From positions 4,588,001 to 4,652,000 of the forward strand of contig NC_068564.1 in NCBI RefSeq assembly GCF_022201045.2: a stretch of DNA of 64,000 nt, in the 5' to 3' direction. Below, piece by piece: positions 45,662 to 57,605 of the stretch. Position 1 is the stretch's first letter. Every line of letters starts with the position of its first letter. A program made the position numbers and the translations under genes. A model generated the notes under the pieces. That model made no database searches, was not told the origin of the DNA, and was given only the letters and a program-made list of their open reading frames with translations. This stretch comes from Citrus sinensis. Taxonomy: Eukaryota > Streptophyta > Magnoliopsida > Sapindales > Rutaceae.

Positions 45662-48371
45662 ATGGCAGTAGGCTTAGCAATAACTAGTGAAGGTGGGCAA
45701 TATTACAATGGAAAAGTGACTCCATTTGTTGTCTTGTCTTGTATTGTTGCTGCCACCGGTGGGCTTATTTTCGGCTATGATATTGGAATTTCAGGTTTTT
45801 TTCCTGCTCACATCTCCTTTAGATATAATTCATCAGGCCATGGATTATCTTTAATCTTCTGCGTTCTCTCCAGCCGATCAGTGACCTTGGATTGAGCTGC
45901 CTTGCCGAGTTCCTTAGAAAATCAGTAGAAACTTATAATTAAAATCAGCTAAATTAAACTTAGCTGCCCAATATATATGAATGTTTATCAAACAACTTAA
46001 TTGTCAAGTAAAAATTACTGTTAATTTATGGACAGTTCAGTTGTAGTAATTGTAAATTTAGGAGAATCATTGCAGTCATAAACATACCTTAATTATATCT
46101 GCTATTGTTTTAAGACACACAATTATAAACTGATTCTACTACGAAAATTTATTTCTGAAAAAAAGAAATATAGGTTTCAGCTGGTTACCAGTAACTAGCT
46201 ATAAAATAACAGAAATCTAGAAATTTACAAAGACACAAGTGTGCTGATGTAGTGTTAACTTGCGAAAATCTGTAAAATGCTGATATTTTAGGACAAGGAT
46301 TTAGTGTTAGCTTGTGTTGAGCGCATGTTCTAACGTGCCTTTCAATAAACTCCTAATCTGTGCTGAGAATTGAATCAATGGTTAGAATTTGTCGAACACT
46401 AATCTCATATGAATCTAAACAACAACTCAGCTGAACATCTAATCCTTGCACAATATAGTATTTCTTTTAAGTAGGAGTCAACGAATTCTTCGTTGGCCTC
46501 ACATGGTGTGCTTGGCATGATATTGGTGGATTTGACGATAAATGCGATGATCAATAGATGCCGAACAGGTTGCGTGGACAGATTTTAATGCAACTCTAAG
46601 GTGACCCGAAACAAGACGACTGTTCTTTATATTAGGACCATCTAAATTTCAAAGCCCCCAAGAACTGATTTTTGTTCGAGTTTTTATCACGTCAATCCTC
46701 GCTTTTGTAATTAATAATAAATAAACCAAACGTTTTAAAAATAGCACCTAAGACCTTTCGAATTATATTTTATATTCCTTGATCATGTGTTACGGTTAAC
46801 AGGAACCAATTTAAAATTTCAAGCGAAATTTATTCATTCATTATTTATTTTTGTTTTTTGAAGATGAAATTTAAAATATTTACTTGCGAATATGTATGTT
46901 AAGGTGGAGTGACGTCAATGGAGCCATTTTTAAAAAAGTTCTTCCCAGGAGTGTACCTAAAGATGAGAGAAGACACCAAAGTTAGCAACTACTGCAAGTT
47001 TGACAGCCAACTATTAACCACCTTCACCTCCTCTCTATACATCGCTGGCCTTATTGCTTCCTTGTTTGCCTCCTCAGTCACCAGAGCCTTCGGCCGCAAA
47101 GCATCAATTCTTGTCGGCGGCACAGCTTTTCTTGCTGGTTCAGCCCTCGGAGGAGCCGCATTTAATATTTACATGCTTATATTTGGGCGTGTGTTGCTTG
47201 GTGTTGGCATTGGTTTTGCAAACCAAGTAAGTGTTTGACTATTATTATTATTATTATTATTATTTGGTTTGTTGATCAGTTAGTTTTAATTTGTTGGTTG
47301 TAGTCAGTGCCACTATATCTCTCAGAAATGGCACCACCAAAACACAGAGGAGCATTCAACATTGGTTTTCAAGTATGTATTGCCATTGGTGTTTTATCCG
47401 CTAATCTTCTCAACTACGGTACCCAAAAGATCAAGGGCGATTGGGGCTGGAGAATATCCCTAGCGATGGCTGCAGCGCCTGCTTCAATACTAACATTAGG
47501 TGCACTTTTCATGCCAGAAACACCAAACAGCATAATCCAGCGCAGCAATGACCACCAAGAGGCTAAAACGATGCTGCAGCGTGTGCGCGGCACAGCTGAT
47601 GTTGAAGCTGAACTCAATGATCTTATCAGAGCAAGCTCCATCTCAAAAACTATCAACCACCCATTTAACAAAATCATACAAAGGAAATACAGGCCTCAGC
47701 TAGTAATGGCGATACTGATACCATTTTTCCAACAAGTGACAGGAATCAATATCATTGGGTTATACGCTCCTGTACTACTCAGGACGCTTAAACTAGGTGA
47801 AAGTGCATCACTACTCTTGTCTGCAGTCGTGACTGGTGGTATAGGTACAGTTTTAACAATCATATCAATGATTCTAGTCGATAAACTTGGCAGGAAAATA
47901 TTGTTTTTAGTTGGGGGTATACAGATACTTGTTTCACAAGTAATTATTGGTTCAATCATGGCTGCTGAGCTCGGTGATCACGGGGGATTGAGCCAAGGCT
48001 ATGCTTACTTAATTTTAGTCCTGGTATGTGTATATTCAGCAGGGTTTTCATATTCATGGGGGCCATTGGCATGGTTGGTTCCGAGCGAAATTTTTCCATT
48101 GGAGATTAGATCAGCAGGGCAAAGCATTACCGTTGCAGTTACCCTTGTGTTTATTTTCTTCAGTGCGCAAACACTTTTAGCGATGCTTTGCCATTTTAAG
48201 GCAGGGATTTTCTTCTTCTTTGGAGGATGGGTAACGGTGATGACTACTTTTATGCACTTATTTTTGCCAGAGACTAAGAATGTGCCGATTGAGCAGATGG
48301 ATAAAATCTGGAGACAACATTGGTTTTGGAAGAAATATGTGGGTGACGTGGATGAAGAGGGTAAGATGTAA
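45662..48371 (+). CDS. STP-family H+/hexose symporter, HEX6-like (array copy 10, D-type)
   Basis: Exons are 45662-45794, 46904-47226 and 47304-48371, giving 507 residues. Introns are GT-AG, and a pure ATT tract lies in intron 2. Family marks are complete ([85 protein letters not shown]) with one exception: the otherwise invariant KGGWGWR reads KGDWGWR, Asp198 (codon 47439-47441). This lies just before helix 6 and could affect folding or transport. It is the closest relative of copies 4 and 7, and the tail is VDEEGKM. The reading frame is open throughout. Confidence 0.9.
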
Positions 48372-49844
48372 AAGGCCTGATTTGTCCTCAAGGGCGTAAT
48401 CGGGTTGGTATTAACATGAAACTTATAATTGCTTATCATCCAAATTCGATTTTGGGTATAGTAAGGCGAGAAAATAAAATAAAAATTATTTAGTCTTTAC
48501 CCGCTCCTTACTTTATTTAAAAGAAAAAAGAAAAAAAAAGACTTGATTTCTACTTAATTTTGCCTGTAAATTTCAAACTTTCAACATTTGTGCTCTGCAT
48601 TTTATTTGACTTATTAATTCGCAGTAATTCTTTTGTCGGAGATTCTTTTATGCTGTGTAAATATAAGCGCTAAGCCCATCAAAATCTATATACATGCAAT
48701 GGTTAAACGCGTTGAATAACAGCCCACTTGAAGTAAATAACACCTGAAGGAAATAATCACTTTCCTTTTAACAAAAAATATTTTAATAACAAAAAATATT
48801 TTAATTTTTTTGAATGGCGTTTTGAGGAACATTGATTTATTTAAAAGAATTTCGTGGGCAAAGTGGATGGGCATGGCAACATGGAAGAGAAATGATATTC
48901 ATTTTATCGAAATGAGGATTAAGTTAAAAGATTAAAATAAATACATATATGTTTAAATATTTTATTTTATTTTTCAACAAAGTATATATATATATACAGA
49001 CACACTTACTTTTAATTTGATCTTTATTTTAATGAAATGAAGATTTTTCCCCTGGACCTACATGCATTTAGATCAATAAAGGTGTTAGAAAAAAGGTCCT
49101 CTTTGACTTGATGACTAAACGTTTGGTAGGACTCAGCAGTTTTACTTTGATAATTGGCCACTGACTCTTTATCAAAGCAGTTTTGAATTACACGTAGCAC
49201 CTCGCATTAATTAATGGTCAACAGTCAACAACCACAAACCCCGCTTACGGCTACCATGATTACAAGGTCATAATGCTGCCAGAAAAAAGTAGAAAACATT
49301 TTAAATTTTTTATCCTAAATTTTATCTTAAATAATATACTATTTATTGATTGATTAACAGTTTTCTAAAAGATTCAAATAAATTTATTTTATTATTCTTA
49401 CCCACTAATTAATGTTATTATTCTTACTCATTAATTTTTTACAGGGTCATAATGTCACATTATTTAAAATAAATTTTTAAGATAAAAATTTTAAAATGGA
49501 TAGCACTAATTAATAGAAAAATATTAAAACTGAAGGTTGAAAGAGTGCTAACAGAAATGACAATACATGGGAAGAGTTTATATGATAATTAATTATTTTT
49601 CAATTAATACAGTAACTCTGGTCGGATATGAAGTTATTTCTTGCTGTTAAAATCTTCTGTTTAGATTCTCATGATATTAGTGTTTTCTATGCCTATGAGT
49701 CAAGAAAGACTGCACGCAGCTACTTTTTAAACCTTCACTATTTGCAATCTTGATCACAAATTAACGACACTTTTAACTTTTCTCACTCTCCTTTCTCTCT
49801 TGCTGTGAGTGCTGATGAGTTTTGAAGATAAAGCAGCAGCCAAT
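48372..49844. other. Spacer between copies 10 and 11
   Basis: No intact gene. It matches the spacers after copies 4 and 7 with moderate divergence, and contains the C-terminal exon relic (48819-48870), a TA-rich run (about 48984-49005) and the E-type promoter block (caagaaagactgcacgcagc at about 49701-49720, then TTTTTAAACC). Confidence 0.55.
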
Positions 49845-51639
49845 ATGGCAGCAGGCTTAGCAATAACTAGTGAAGGCGGGCGGTATTACAACGGGAAGAT
49901 GACTGTATTTGTTGTCTTGTCTTGTATTGTTGCTGCCACCGGTGGGCTTATATTCGGCTTTGATATTGGAATTTCAGGTATTTTTTTTTTCTGCTCATAT
50001 ATATCACCGTCATGATTTACATATAACTCATCAAGCCCCTGATGGTTTAAAACCTCTAGTTATCTTTATTCCCCAGCCAATCAAAGACCTTGAATTGGGG
50101 TTAACTTACAGGGTTCCTTACAATTGTGAATTTGTGAATTTGTATGTGATTAAGGTGGCGTGACATCAATGGAGCCATTTTTGAAGAAGTTTTTCCCGGA
50201 AGTGTACAGAAAGATGAAAGAAGACACCAAGATAAGCAATTATTGCAAGTTTGACAGCCAATTATTAGCCGCGTTCACGTCCTCTCTGTACATTTCTGGC
50301 CTCATAGCTTCCTTATTTGCCTCCACAGTCACCAGAGCCTTCGGCCGCAAGGCATCAATCCTGGTCGGCGGCACAGCATTTCTTGCTGGTTCAGCCATAG
50401 GGGGCGCTGCATTAAACATTTACATGCTGATATTTGGGCGTGTGTTGCTAGGTGTTGGGATTGGTTTTACAAACCAAGTAAGTGTTTTAACTATTTTTAT
50501 TTTCAAACTGTTTGATTTGTTGAACAATTTTCAATTAGTTTTGATTTTGTTGTTTGCAGTCAGTGCCGCTATATCTCTCAGAAATGGCACCACCAAAACA
50601 CAGAGGAGCATTCACCATTGGCTTCCAAGTATGTGTTGCCATTGGTGTCCTATCCGCTAATCTTCTCAATTACGGCACCCAAAAGATCAAGGGGGGCTGG
50701 GGCTGGAGAGTCTCCCTGGCAATGGCTGCTGCTCCTGCATCAATATTAACAATAGGTGGACTTTTCCTGCCCGAAACACCCAACAGCATAATCCAGCGCA
50801 CCAATGACTACCAAAAGGCTGAAAAGATGCTGCAGCGTGTGCGCGGCACAGCTGATGTTCAAGCAGAACTCGATGATCTCATCAGAGCAGGCTCTGTTTC
50901 AAAAAACATTAACCACCCATTTAAGAAAATCATACAAAGAAAATACAGACCTCAGCTAGTAATGGCAATACTGATACCATTTTTTCAACAAGTGACAGGA
51001 GTCAATATCATTTCATTCTATGCTCCTGTACTCTTTAGGACCATTAAGCTAAGCGAAAATACATCATTACTGATGTCTGCACTTGTCACTGGTGGTATAG
51101 GTACAGTTTCAGCAATCTTGCCAATGATTCTAGCAGATAAACTTGGCAGGAAAGTATTGTTTCTACTTGGGGGAATACAGATGCTAGTGTCACAAGTAAT
51201 GATTGGATCAATCATGTCAGCTCAACTTGGTGATCACGGAGGATTCAGCATAGGCTATGCTTACTTAATTTTAGTTCTAATTTGTGTATACAAAGCTGGG
51301 TTTGGTTTTTCATGGGGGCCATTGGGATGGTTGGTTCCAAGTGAAATTTTTCCATTGGAGATTAGATCAGCAGGGCAAAGCATTACTGTTGCAGTTGGTC
51401 TTTTGTTTACTTCCTTAGTTGCTCAAACATTTTTAGCCATGCTTTGCCATTTTAAGGCGGGGGTTTTCTTCTTCTTTGGAGGATGGCTGACAGTGATGAC
51501 TACATTTGTGCACTTTTTTCTGCCTGAGACTAAAAATGTTCCAATTGAGCTGATGGATGAAGTTTGGAGAGAGCATTGGTTTTGGAGGAAATTTTTTGAT
51601 GATGTTGGGGAAGAAAGTAAGATACAAGGAGCGGTATGA
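49845..51639 (+). CDS. STP-family H+/hexose symporter, HEX6-like (array copy 11, E-type)
   Basis: Exons are 49845-49977, 50155-50477 and 50560-51639, giving 511 residues. This is the most compact copy, with intron 1 only 177 bp. Helix 1 reads FGFDIG (Phe for Tyr) but keeps the proton-coupling Asp40. Other marks: [79 protein letters not shown] and [12 protein letters not shown]. An in-frame ATG at 49815 would add ten residues ([10 protein letters not shown]). The other copies have ATC or ATT there, and its context is poor (C at -3), whereas the chosen start has A at -3 and G at +4. It is the only intact member of the E/J type inside the repeated cassettes. Confidence 0.92.
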
Positions 51640-52823
51640 TACAAATTTTAATGAAGGTTTGGAAGTACTTACAAGTGATTAGCTAAACTTTTAACAGTTG
51701 TGTATTTACTTCTAGTGTAGATACACCTGAAGTACTTTCAGAGAAAATCAGAAGCGACTGTTACGCCAACAGGTACTATAGTAGAGCTACTTGAAAACCG
51801 AGAATAAAACGAAGAAAATGCAGAAAGAAACTTCTTTTTGAGACATAACAATGATTACTGCTGTAGCAAATCTTGAGATCTTCCATAATTCAGTAGTGTT
51901 AAAGTTGTTATGGTATTATTGGTATTATCTCGGAATGCTTCCATATAAATTACGTGTGTCCTCTACAGCTCTTCTTGAAGCCGTTATTTGCCAATTTCAA
52001 CCTGCACTCCCACAGACTTCTCAGTTCCCACCAATAATTATTCACTCTTTCAGCCATGATGCATTCTCAAAACGAATAAACAATGGTTTCTCGAGAACAC
52101 TTGTAAATAAAATCTCTTTTATAAAAATATCTTAATTTTATTAAAATATTATAAAAGAAAATAAATACTTATTTGAATAGCGTGCAGAGGGAGCATTGGT
52201 TTTGTGGGGTAGTGGATGACTTGAGTTATTAAACTTAGCTTAATATGGCAAATATTTGCAGGGCAAACATCAGAGAAAAATGTTACCATTTCATTGATAA
52301 TGCTTGAAAAAACGAAATGGCGAATACAAAAGTAGTTTGTATATGCATACAAATAGGGCAAGCTGTAAGATAAGATCGGCTCACTAAATTCAGCCTCTGC
52401 TGGCACAAATCCAGCCGTCAGTTATCATCTAGGATTCTCTCCTATGCATATGCTGATTGCTGAGGCTGCTCTGTGCAGTTGTTTGGCCATGTCACTGTTG
52501 CCACTTCGTTATTTTGACTACTAATGGCAAATTTTGGGGCTTTAAGCAAAATAAAAAAGACGGCACACCAACTTTGACTTGTCAATTCATCATAGTTGAT
52601 TATTTTGTAAGAGATTCTGCACTTGAAAAGCTGGTGATTCTACTTGACTTCGAAAGCTCAATAACTAAATATTGGGTAACACTCGCTATTCTAATCTTTT
52701 GATAATTAGCAAGTGACTCTTCTTCCAGAGTAGTAGTACACAACACCTCAATTGATGGCTATAGGCGCAAAGCATTGATATTTCAGGGTTACGGATCCAA
52801 TATTTTATACTTATAATGGATTT
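51640..52823. other. 3' flank of copy 11, no gene seen
   Basis: Positions 51640-52135 match the 3' flank of copy 5. A weak echo of the C-terminal exon (gagggagcattggttttg) is at about 52181-52220. The rest is AT-rich without open frames of note. Confidence 0.5.
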
Positions 52824-53565
52824 TGTTGATGCCGAAAAACGACCTCAATAGCTGAATTTGTTTCTTTTGAGGAATTACAATGTGAATACAAGCTCAAACG
52901 CAAGTCTGATCGCAACTTTCTATATCTGCCAACCAGAAAACAAGGTTAGGACATGCCGGTGGGGTTCTAGTGTAGACCCTCCGATGCTTAAGTCAGAAAT
53001 TATGTATAAAAGGAGAAAAATGAGAATAAAGAATTATGAATGAGTTAAAGTCAAGTAATTGTCCGGTAGAGGGGCTGAACATCTTGTAGAAGCTTTGGTT
53101 GATTTTGCTAACCCTTTCACCTGATGCGCTCTTCAGTTTAAATAGACTCTTGGTCGTGTACAATTACCTCCTTAATTTCAGCCCGCTTTCTTTAGCAGTT
53201 GCAAGTGGTTGTTAGTTGGAGATGGTTTAAATAGATCGTGGCACACAAGTTCCCTATAAATTAGGCCACGTTCTCTTAACTAGCGATTTTCCATGTCAAA
53301 CTAATTCTCAGGTCGGACAAGAGAATTTCAAGGTCGGATTATTTCACTTTCAGATCAGACAAATGAATTTCTCAGTCGCTCATATAGCGTTGAGATTGTA
53401 TTCTTAAACTAGGTCATTCACATAGATTTTAGGTCGTACTTGTAAATCAGGTCGCCATCATAGGCTCTAGGTTGTACTTATAAGGTCAGTTCAACAACAA
53501 TAAGTTCTGAATAGATTAGGATCGACTATATTTTGAGACACTACCAGAAAAATCCAACCCAAACA
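52824..53565. mobile_element. Solo LTR with perfect target duplication
   Basis: 742 bp, starting TGTTGATGCC and ending CCCAAACA, flanked by gattt on both sides (52819-52823 and 53566-53570). It is the same family as 16371-17122. It lies in a spacer rather than an exon and at a different place relative to the neighbouring gene, so the two are independent insertions. No internal domain. Confidence 0.88.
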
Positions 53566-54014
53566 GATTTCCTGAAGCACTACATCTTGAATTTTCCAAT
53601 GAGTTACTTAGCAGCTGCTATTTTTATCTTGACTCCATATGCTTTCACAATGATTAGTTCTTCAATATTCAACAACCCCACGCATAGATTGCCACGTGTT
53701 TTTATTTTCTTAATTTGTTTATTTATTTATCAAGGCACGTACATTAGTGAAATTTGAACCCGGACCTCGGCCCCAAAGCACACGCTGCCATGTTGCTCAT
53801 AACTCCAAAGGCCATGCGTGACTAACGGTGCTGATATTAGCGTATACGGCTACAAGTCAAGAAAGACTGCACCTACTTTTAAGCCTTCGCCTTCTGCAAC
53901 TAATCTTCAACACACACACACACACCGCTGTCTCTTTTCTCTTCTTTATATAAGTTGCTATGATCAGTCCTGCTGATCAGTTTTGAAGATTCAGTTTAGC
54001 TATCCGCAGTCGAT
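53566..54014. other. Upstream region of copy 12
   Basis: No gene. The array's promoter block (gtcaagaaagactgcaccta) is at 53856-53875, followed by the TATA-like TTTTAAGCC (53877-53885), a CA run (cacacacacacacac, about 53913-53927) and a CT-rich leader before the ATG. Confidence 0.5.
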
Positions 54015-56627
54015 ATGGCAGCAGGCTTTGCAATAACTAGTGAAGGTGGGCAGTATTACAATGGGAAGATGACAGTATTTGTTGTCTTGTCTTGTATTGT
54101 TGCTGCCACTGGAGGTCTTATTTTCGGCTATGATATTGGAATTTCAGGTCTGTTTATCTACTTAAATTGTATTTCTATATCTCTTTGTTCCTCAGCTCGA
54201 AATTTATTGATTGGTTAAATTCTCCAATTTCTTCTTGTCGCTTCATTCTATCAAGCCCATCACTGATCTTGGATTAACGTATACATAGCTAGTGGAGTTT
54301 TTTAGAAAATCAAGCAAACTTTTGAAAATCTTTATCCTAGGTGCCAAGTAAAAGTGCATGTTAATTATCAAATACTTCAGCTGTCTAGTGAGTTACAATT
54401 AATATTTACTAAACACTTTAGTTTGCTTGCTTATAAAATTAGACCGAATTATAACAGTTAGAAACATATTTGAGTTTAACATACATGTTCAAAATATACA
54501 GTAAACTGATCTATATATAGTGCGTAAGTCCATCTTGTGAAATGCAGGTTTCAGGTAGGCAAAATAATAAAACGTTACAAACTTCCAAGCACTGTAAAGA
54601 CAAAAATATTGTATTAGAGTTCATATATATATATATATTTTTAACAATCATTTTGTAGATAACTAGTGGCAATTAACTTGCAGAAATTAATACGCATCTC
54701 TTTGCTTGAGAATTATTAATTACAATCTTTCAAGGTATGTTATTAATTATACCATAGGAGTCAATAAATCCTTTGGTCTCACATGGCGTGCTTTGGCATG
54801 ATAACTGATAGTGACGGATTTGACGAAAAATGCTATGATTAATAATAGATTGCCAATTAATTTGTGTGGACAGATTTCAATGTAACTTAAGAAGTGTTGA
54901 ACTACGATGTGAAACTTTGTAATTTCAAAGCACCCAAAAGTTTGAATTTTTCTCACGTGAGTCATTGTTTTTCGTAATTAATAATGAATAAACCAAACGT
55001 TTCGAAAATATTATAGTTTAATCCTTTCTAATAACATTTTGCAGTCTTTGAGTCTTGACGAAGCCTTTCTGTATGGTTAGTAAGAGCCGATTTAAATTCT
55101 CAAACGAAACTTAAAAATTTAATTGTGTATATTTATGCTAAGGTGGAGTGACATCAATGGAGCCATTTTTGAAGAAATTCTTCCCAGAAGTGTACAGAAA
55201 AATGAAAGAAGACACTAACATTAGCAATTACTGCAAGTTTGACAGCCAACTATTAACCACCTTCACCTCCTCTCTATACATTGCTGGCCTCATAGCTTCC
55301 TTATTTGCCTCCTCAGTCACCAGAGCCTTCGGCCGCAAGGCATCAATTCTTGTCGGCGGCACAGCTTTTCTTGCTGGTTCAGCCCTCTGAGGCGCTGCAT
55401 TTAACATTTACATGCTGATATTTGGGCGTGTGTTGCTTGGTGTTGGCATTGGTTTTGCAAACCAAGTAAGTGTTTGGTTATTTAATTTTTTTCCAAACAT
55501 TTGATTTGCTCAACAATTTTCAATTGGTTTTAATTTGCTGGTTGCAGTCAGTGCCACTATATCTCTCGGAAATGGCACCGCCAAAAAACAGAGGAGCGTT
55601 CAACATTGGCTTCCAAGTATGTGTTGCCATTGGTGTCCTATCCGCTAATCTTCTCAATTACGGCACCCAAAAGATCAAGGGCGGCTGGGGCTGGAGAATC
55701 TCCCTGGCAATGGCTGCTGCTCCTGCTTCAATATTAACAATCGGTGCACTTTTCCTGCCAGAAACTCCCAACAGCGTAATCCAGCGCAGCAACGACCACC
55801 AAAAGGCTGAAAGGACGCTGCAGCGTGTGCGTGGCACAGCTGATGTTCAAGCAGAACTCGATGATCTCATCAGAGCAGGCTCCATTTCAAAAACCATTAA
55901 CCACCCATTTAAGAAAATCATTGAAAGAAAATACAGGTCTCAGTTAGTAATGGCAATACTGATACCATTTTTCCAACAGGTGACAGGAATCAATGTCATT
56001 TCATTCTATGCTCCCGTACTCTTTAGGACAATCAAACTAAGTGAAAGTACATCACTACTCATGTCCGCAATTGTGACTGGTGGTGTAGGTACAATTTCAA
56101 CAATCTTATCAATGATTCTAGCCGATAGACTTGGCCGAAAAGTATTGTTTTTAGTTGGGGGAATACAGATGCTTGTGTCACAAGTAATGATTGGATCAAT
56201 CATGGCAGCTCAACTTGGTGATCACGGAGGATTCAGCACAGGCTATGCTTACTTAATTTTGGTTCTAGTTTGTGTATATACTACTGGGTTCGCTTATTCA
56301 TGGGGGCCATTGGGATGGTTGGTTCCAAGTGAAATTTTTCCACTAGAGATTAGATCAGCTGGGCAGAGCATTACTGTGGCAGTCGGTCTTTTGTTTACTT
56401 TCTTGGTTGCTCAAACATTTTTAGCCATGCTTTGCCATTTTAAGGCAGGGATTTTCTTCTTCTTTGGAGGATGGGTGGCATTTATGACGACATTTGTGCA
56501 CTTCTTTTTACCCGAGACTAAAAATTTGCCAATTGAGCAGATGGATAAACTGTGGGCAGAGCATTGGTTTTGGAGGAGAATAGTTGGGGAAGGAGTGGAA
56601 GACAGTAAGATACAAGAAGCACTATAA
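54015..56627 (+). pseudogene. STP hexose transporter with a single nonsense codon (array copy 12, J-type)
   Basis: Exons are 54015-54147, 55143-55465 and 55548-56627, which together would give 511 residues. One codon, TGA at 55388-55390 (codon 127), replaces the GGA (Gly) of the motif SALGGAA in helix 4. Everything else is intact: splice sites [68 protein letters not shown] and PETKNLPIEQMD. The protein would stop after about 126 residues, before most of the transport core. With no other lesion, the loss is recent, or allelic, or a base-calling error. The tail is EDSKIQEAL. Confidence 0.88.
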
Positions 56628-56840
56628 TACTAGTGGCAATGGTTTTTTTTTTTTTTTAACAATCATTTTGTAGATAACTAGTGGCAATTAACTTGCAGAA
56701 ATTAATACGTAACTGCAAGTCTCTTTGCTTGAGAATTATTAATTACAATCTTTCAAGGTATGTTATTAATTATACCATAGGAGTCAATGAATCCTTTAGT
56801 CTCACATGGCGTGCTGTGGCATGATAATTGATAATGACGG
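56628..56840 (+). pseudogene. Intron-1 relic of a further J-type copy
   Basis: Just after copy 12, sequence from about 56650 repeats intron 1 of that same gene (54640-54850), including aacaatcattttgtagataa and the block ending ggcatgataattgataatgacgg. It is cut by the LTR at 56841. Its presence implies another J-type unit to the right, now interrupted or lost. Confidence 0.7.
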
Positions 56841-57525
56841 TGTTGAGTACATAAATGCACCAGGTCGGCTATGCTACTGGTTCCGCCCCGGCACGGATCG
56901 TTTCAGCTATATGGTACGAGCAGAACACGGGGTTAAACAGGAGCCGACCCGAGATGAATGCGACCAGGAAAACATACCGACCAGAAGTATACGCCGAGCC
57001 GATACTCATCCCCAAGAAAGCGGGAACACGATCTCACAAAATCGCGGTAGTTGCGCTTCTCCCAGAACGGTTGAAGGACACGCGAGATCCACGTTTGCCC
57101 ACAATCTAACAGTTAGAGTCCCATGAGGGGCTACCACCACCCGAAAAAGGAGGGATAAGGGGCAAACGAAAAACGTGGGACAAAGGGCGGCTATAAAAGA
57201 GAAAGACATCGAAGAAGACAAGACAGAAAAAATGAAGAGAGGGAAAACGCTGCCAAATTGCAACGAGACTATTTTCTTACAGATCTCGAACAAACTTCTT
57301 GAACCCAAATTATATTGTTTTCCCGTAAACACCTTGTGCTAACTTAGGCATCGGAGGGTTTACGCCGGCAAAACCACCAGCGTCTCTGATCCATTTTTGG
57401 TGAACGCAGGTCTAGTGAGAGAAAGGAGGGTGATCCCGGCCTTAGTGGTTGAGCAACAGTCGATAACTTAAGCGTTGGTGAAAGAATCTGGTCGGTCCAA
57501 GGACGAGCAGATCCCAGCATCAACA
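56841..57525 (+). repeat. 5' LTR of the Tat-like element
   Basis: 685 bp from TGTTGAGTAC to AGCATCAACA. A TATA-like tataaaagagaa at about 57192 is a candidate promoter. The partner LTR lies beyond the window, so the boundaries rest on the TG...CA ends and the adjacent primer site. Confidence 0.8.
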
Positions 57526-57528
57526 TTT

Positions 57529-57546
57529 TGGCGCCGTCTGTGGGGA
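57529..57546 (+). other. Primer binding site of the Tat-like element
   Basis: TGGCGCCGTCTGTGGGGA starts three bases after the LTR. The first bases (TGGCGCCGT) are those used by many plant Ty3/gypsy elements and match the 3' end of a plant tRNA of the Asp or related type. Confidence 0.7.
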
Positions 57547-57605
57547 GCTGAATAAAAAGCTACCACCAAGTTAGTAATTACCTGAGAAGTAGCGAACGAT
57601 TGGAT

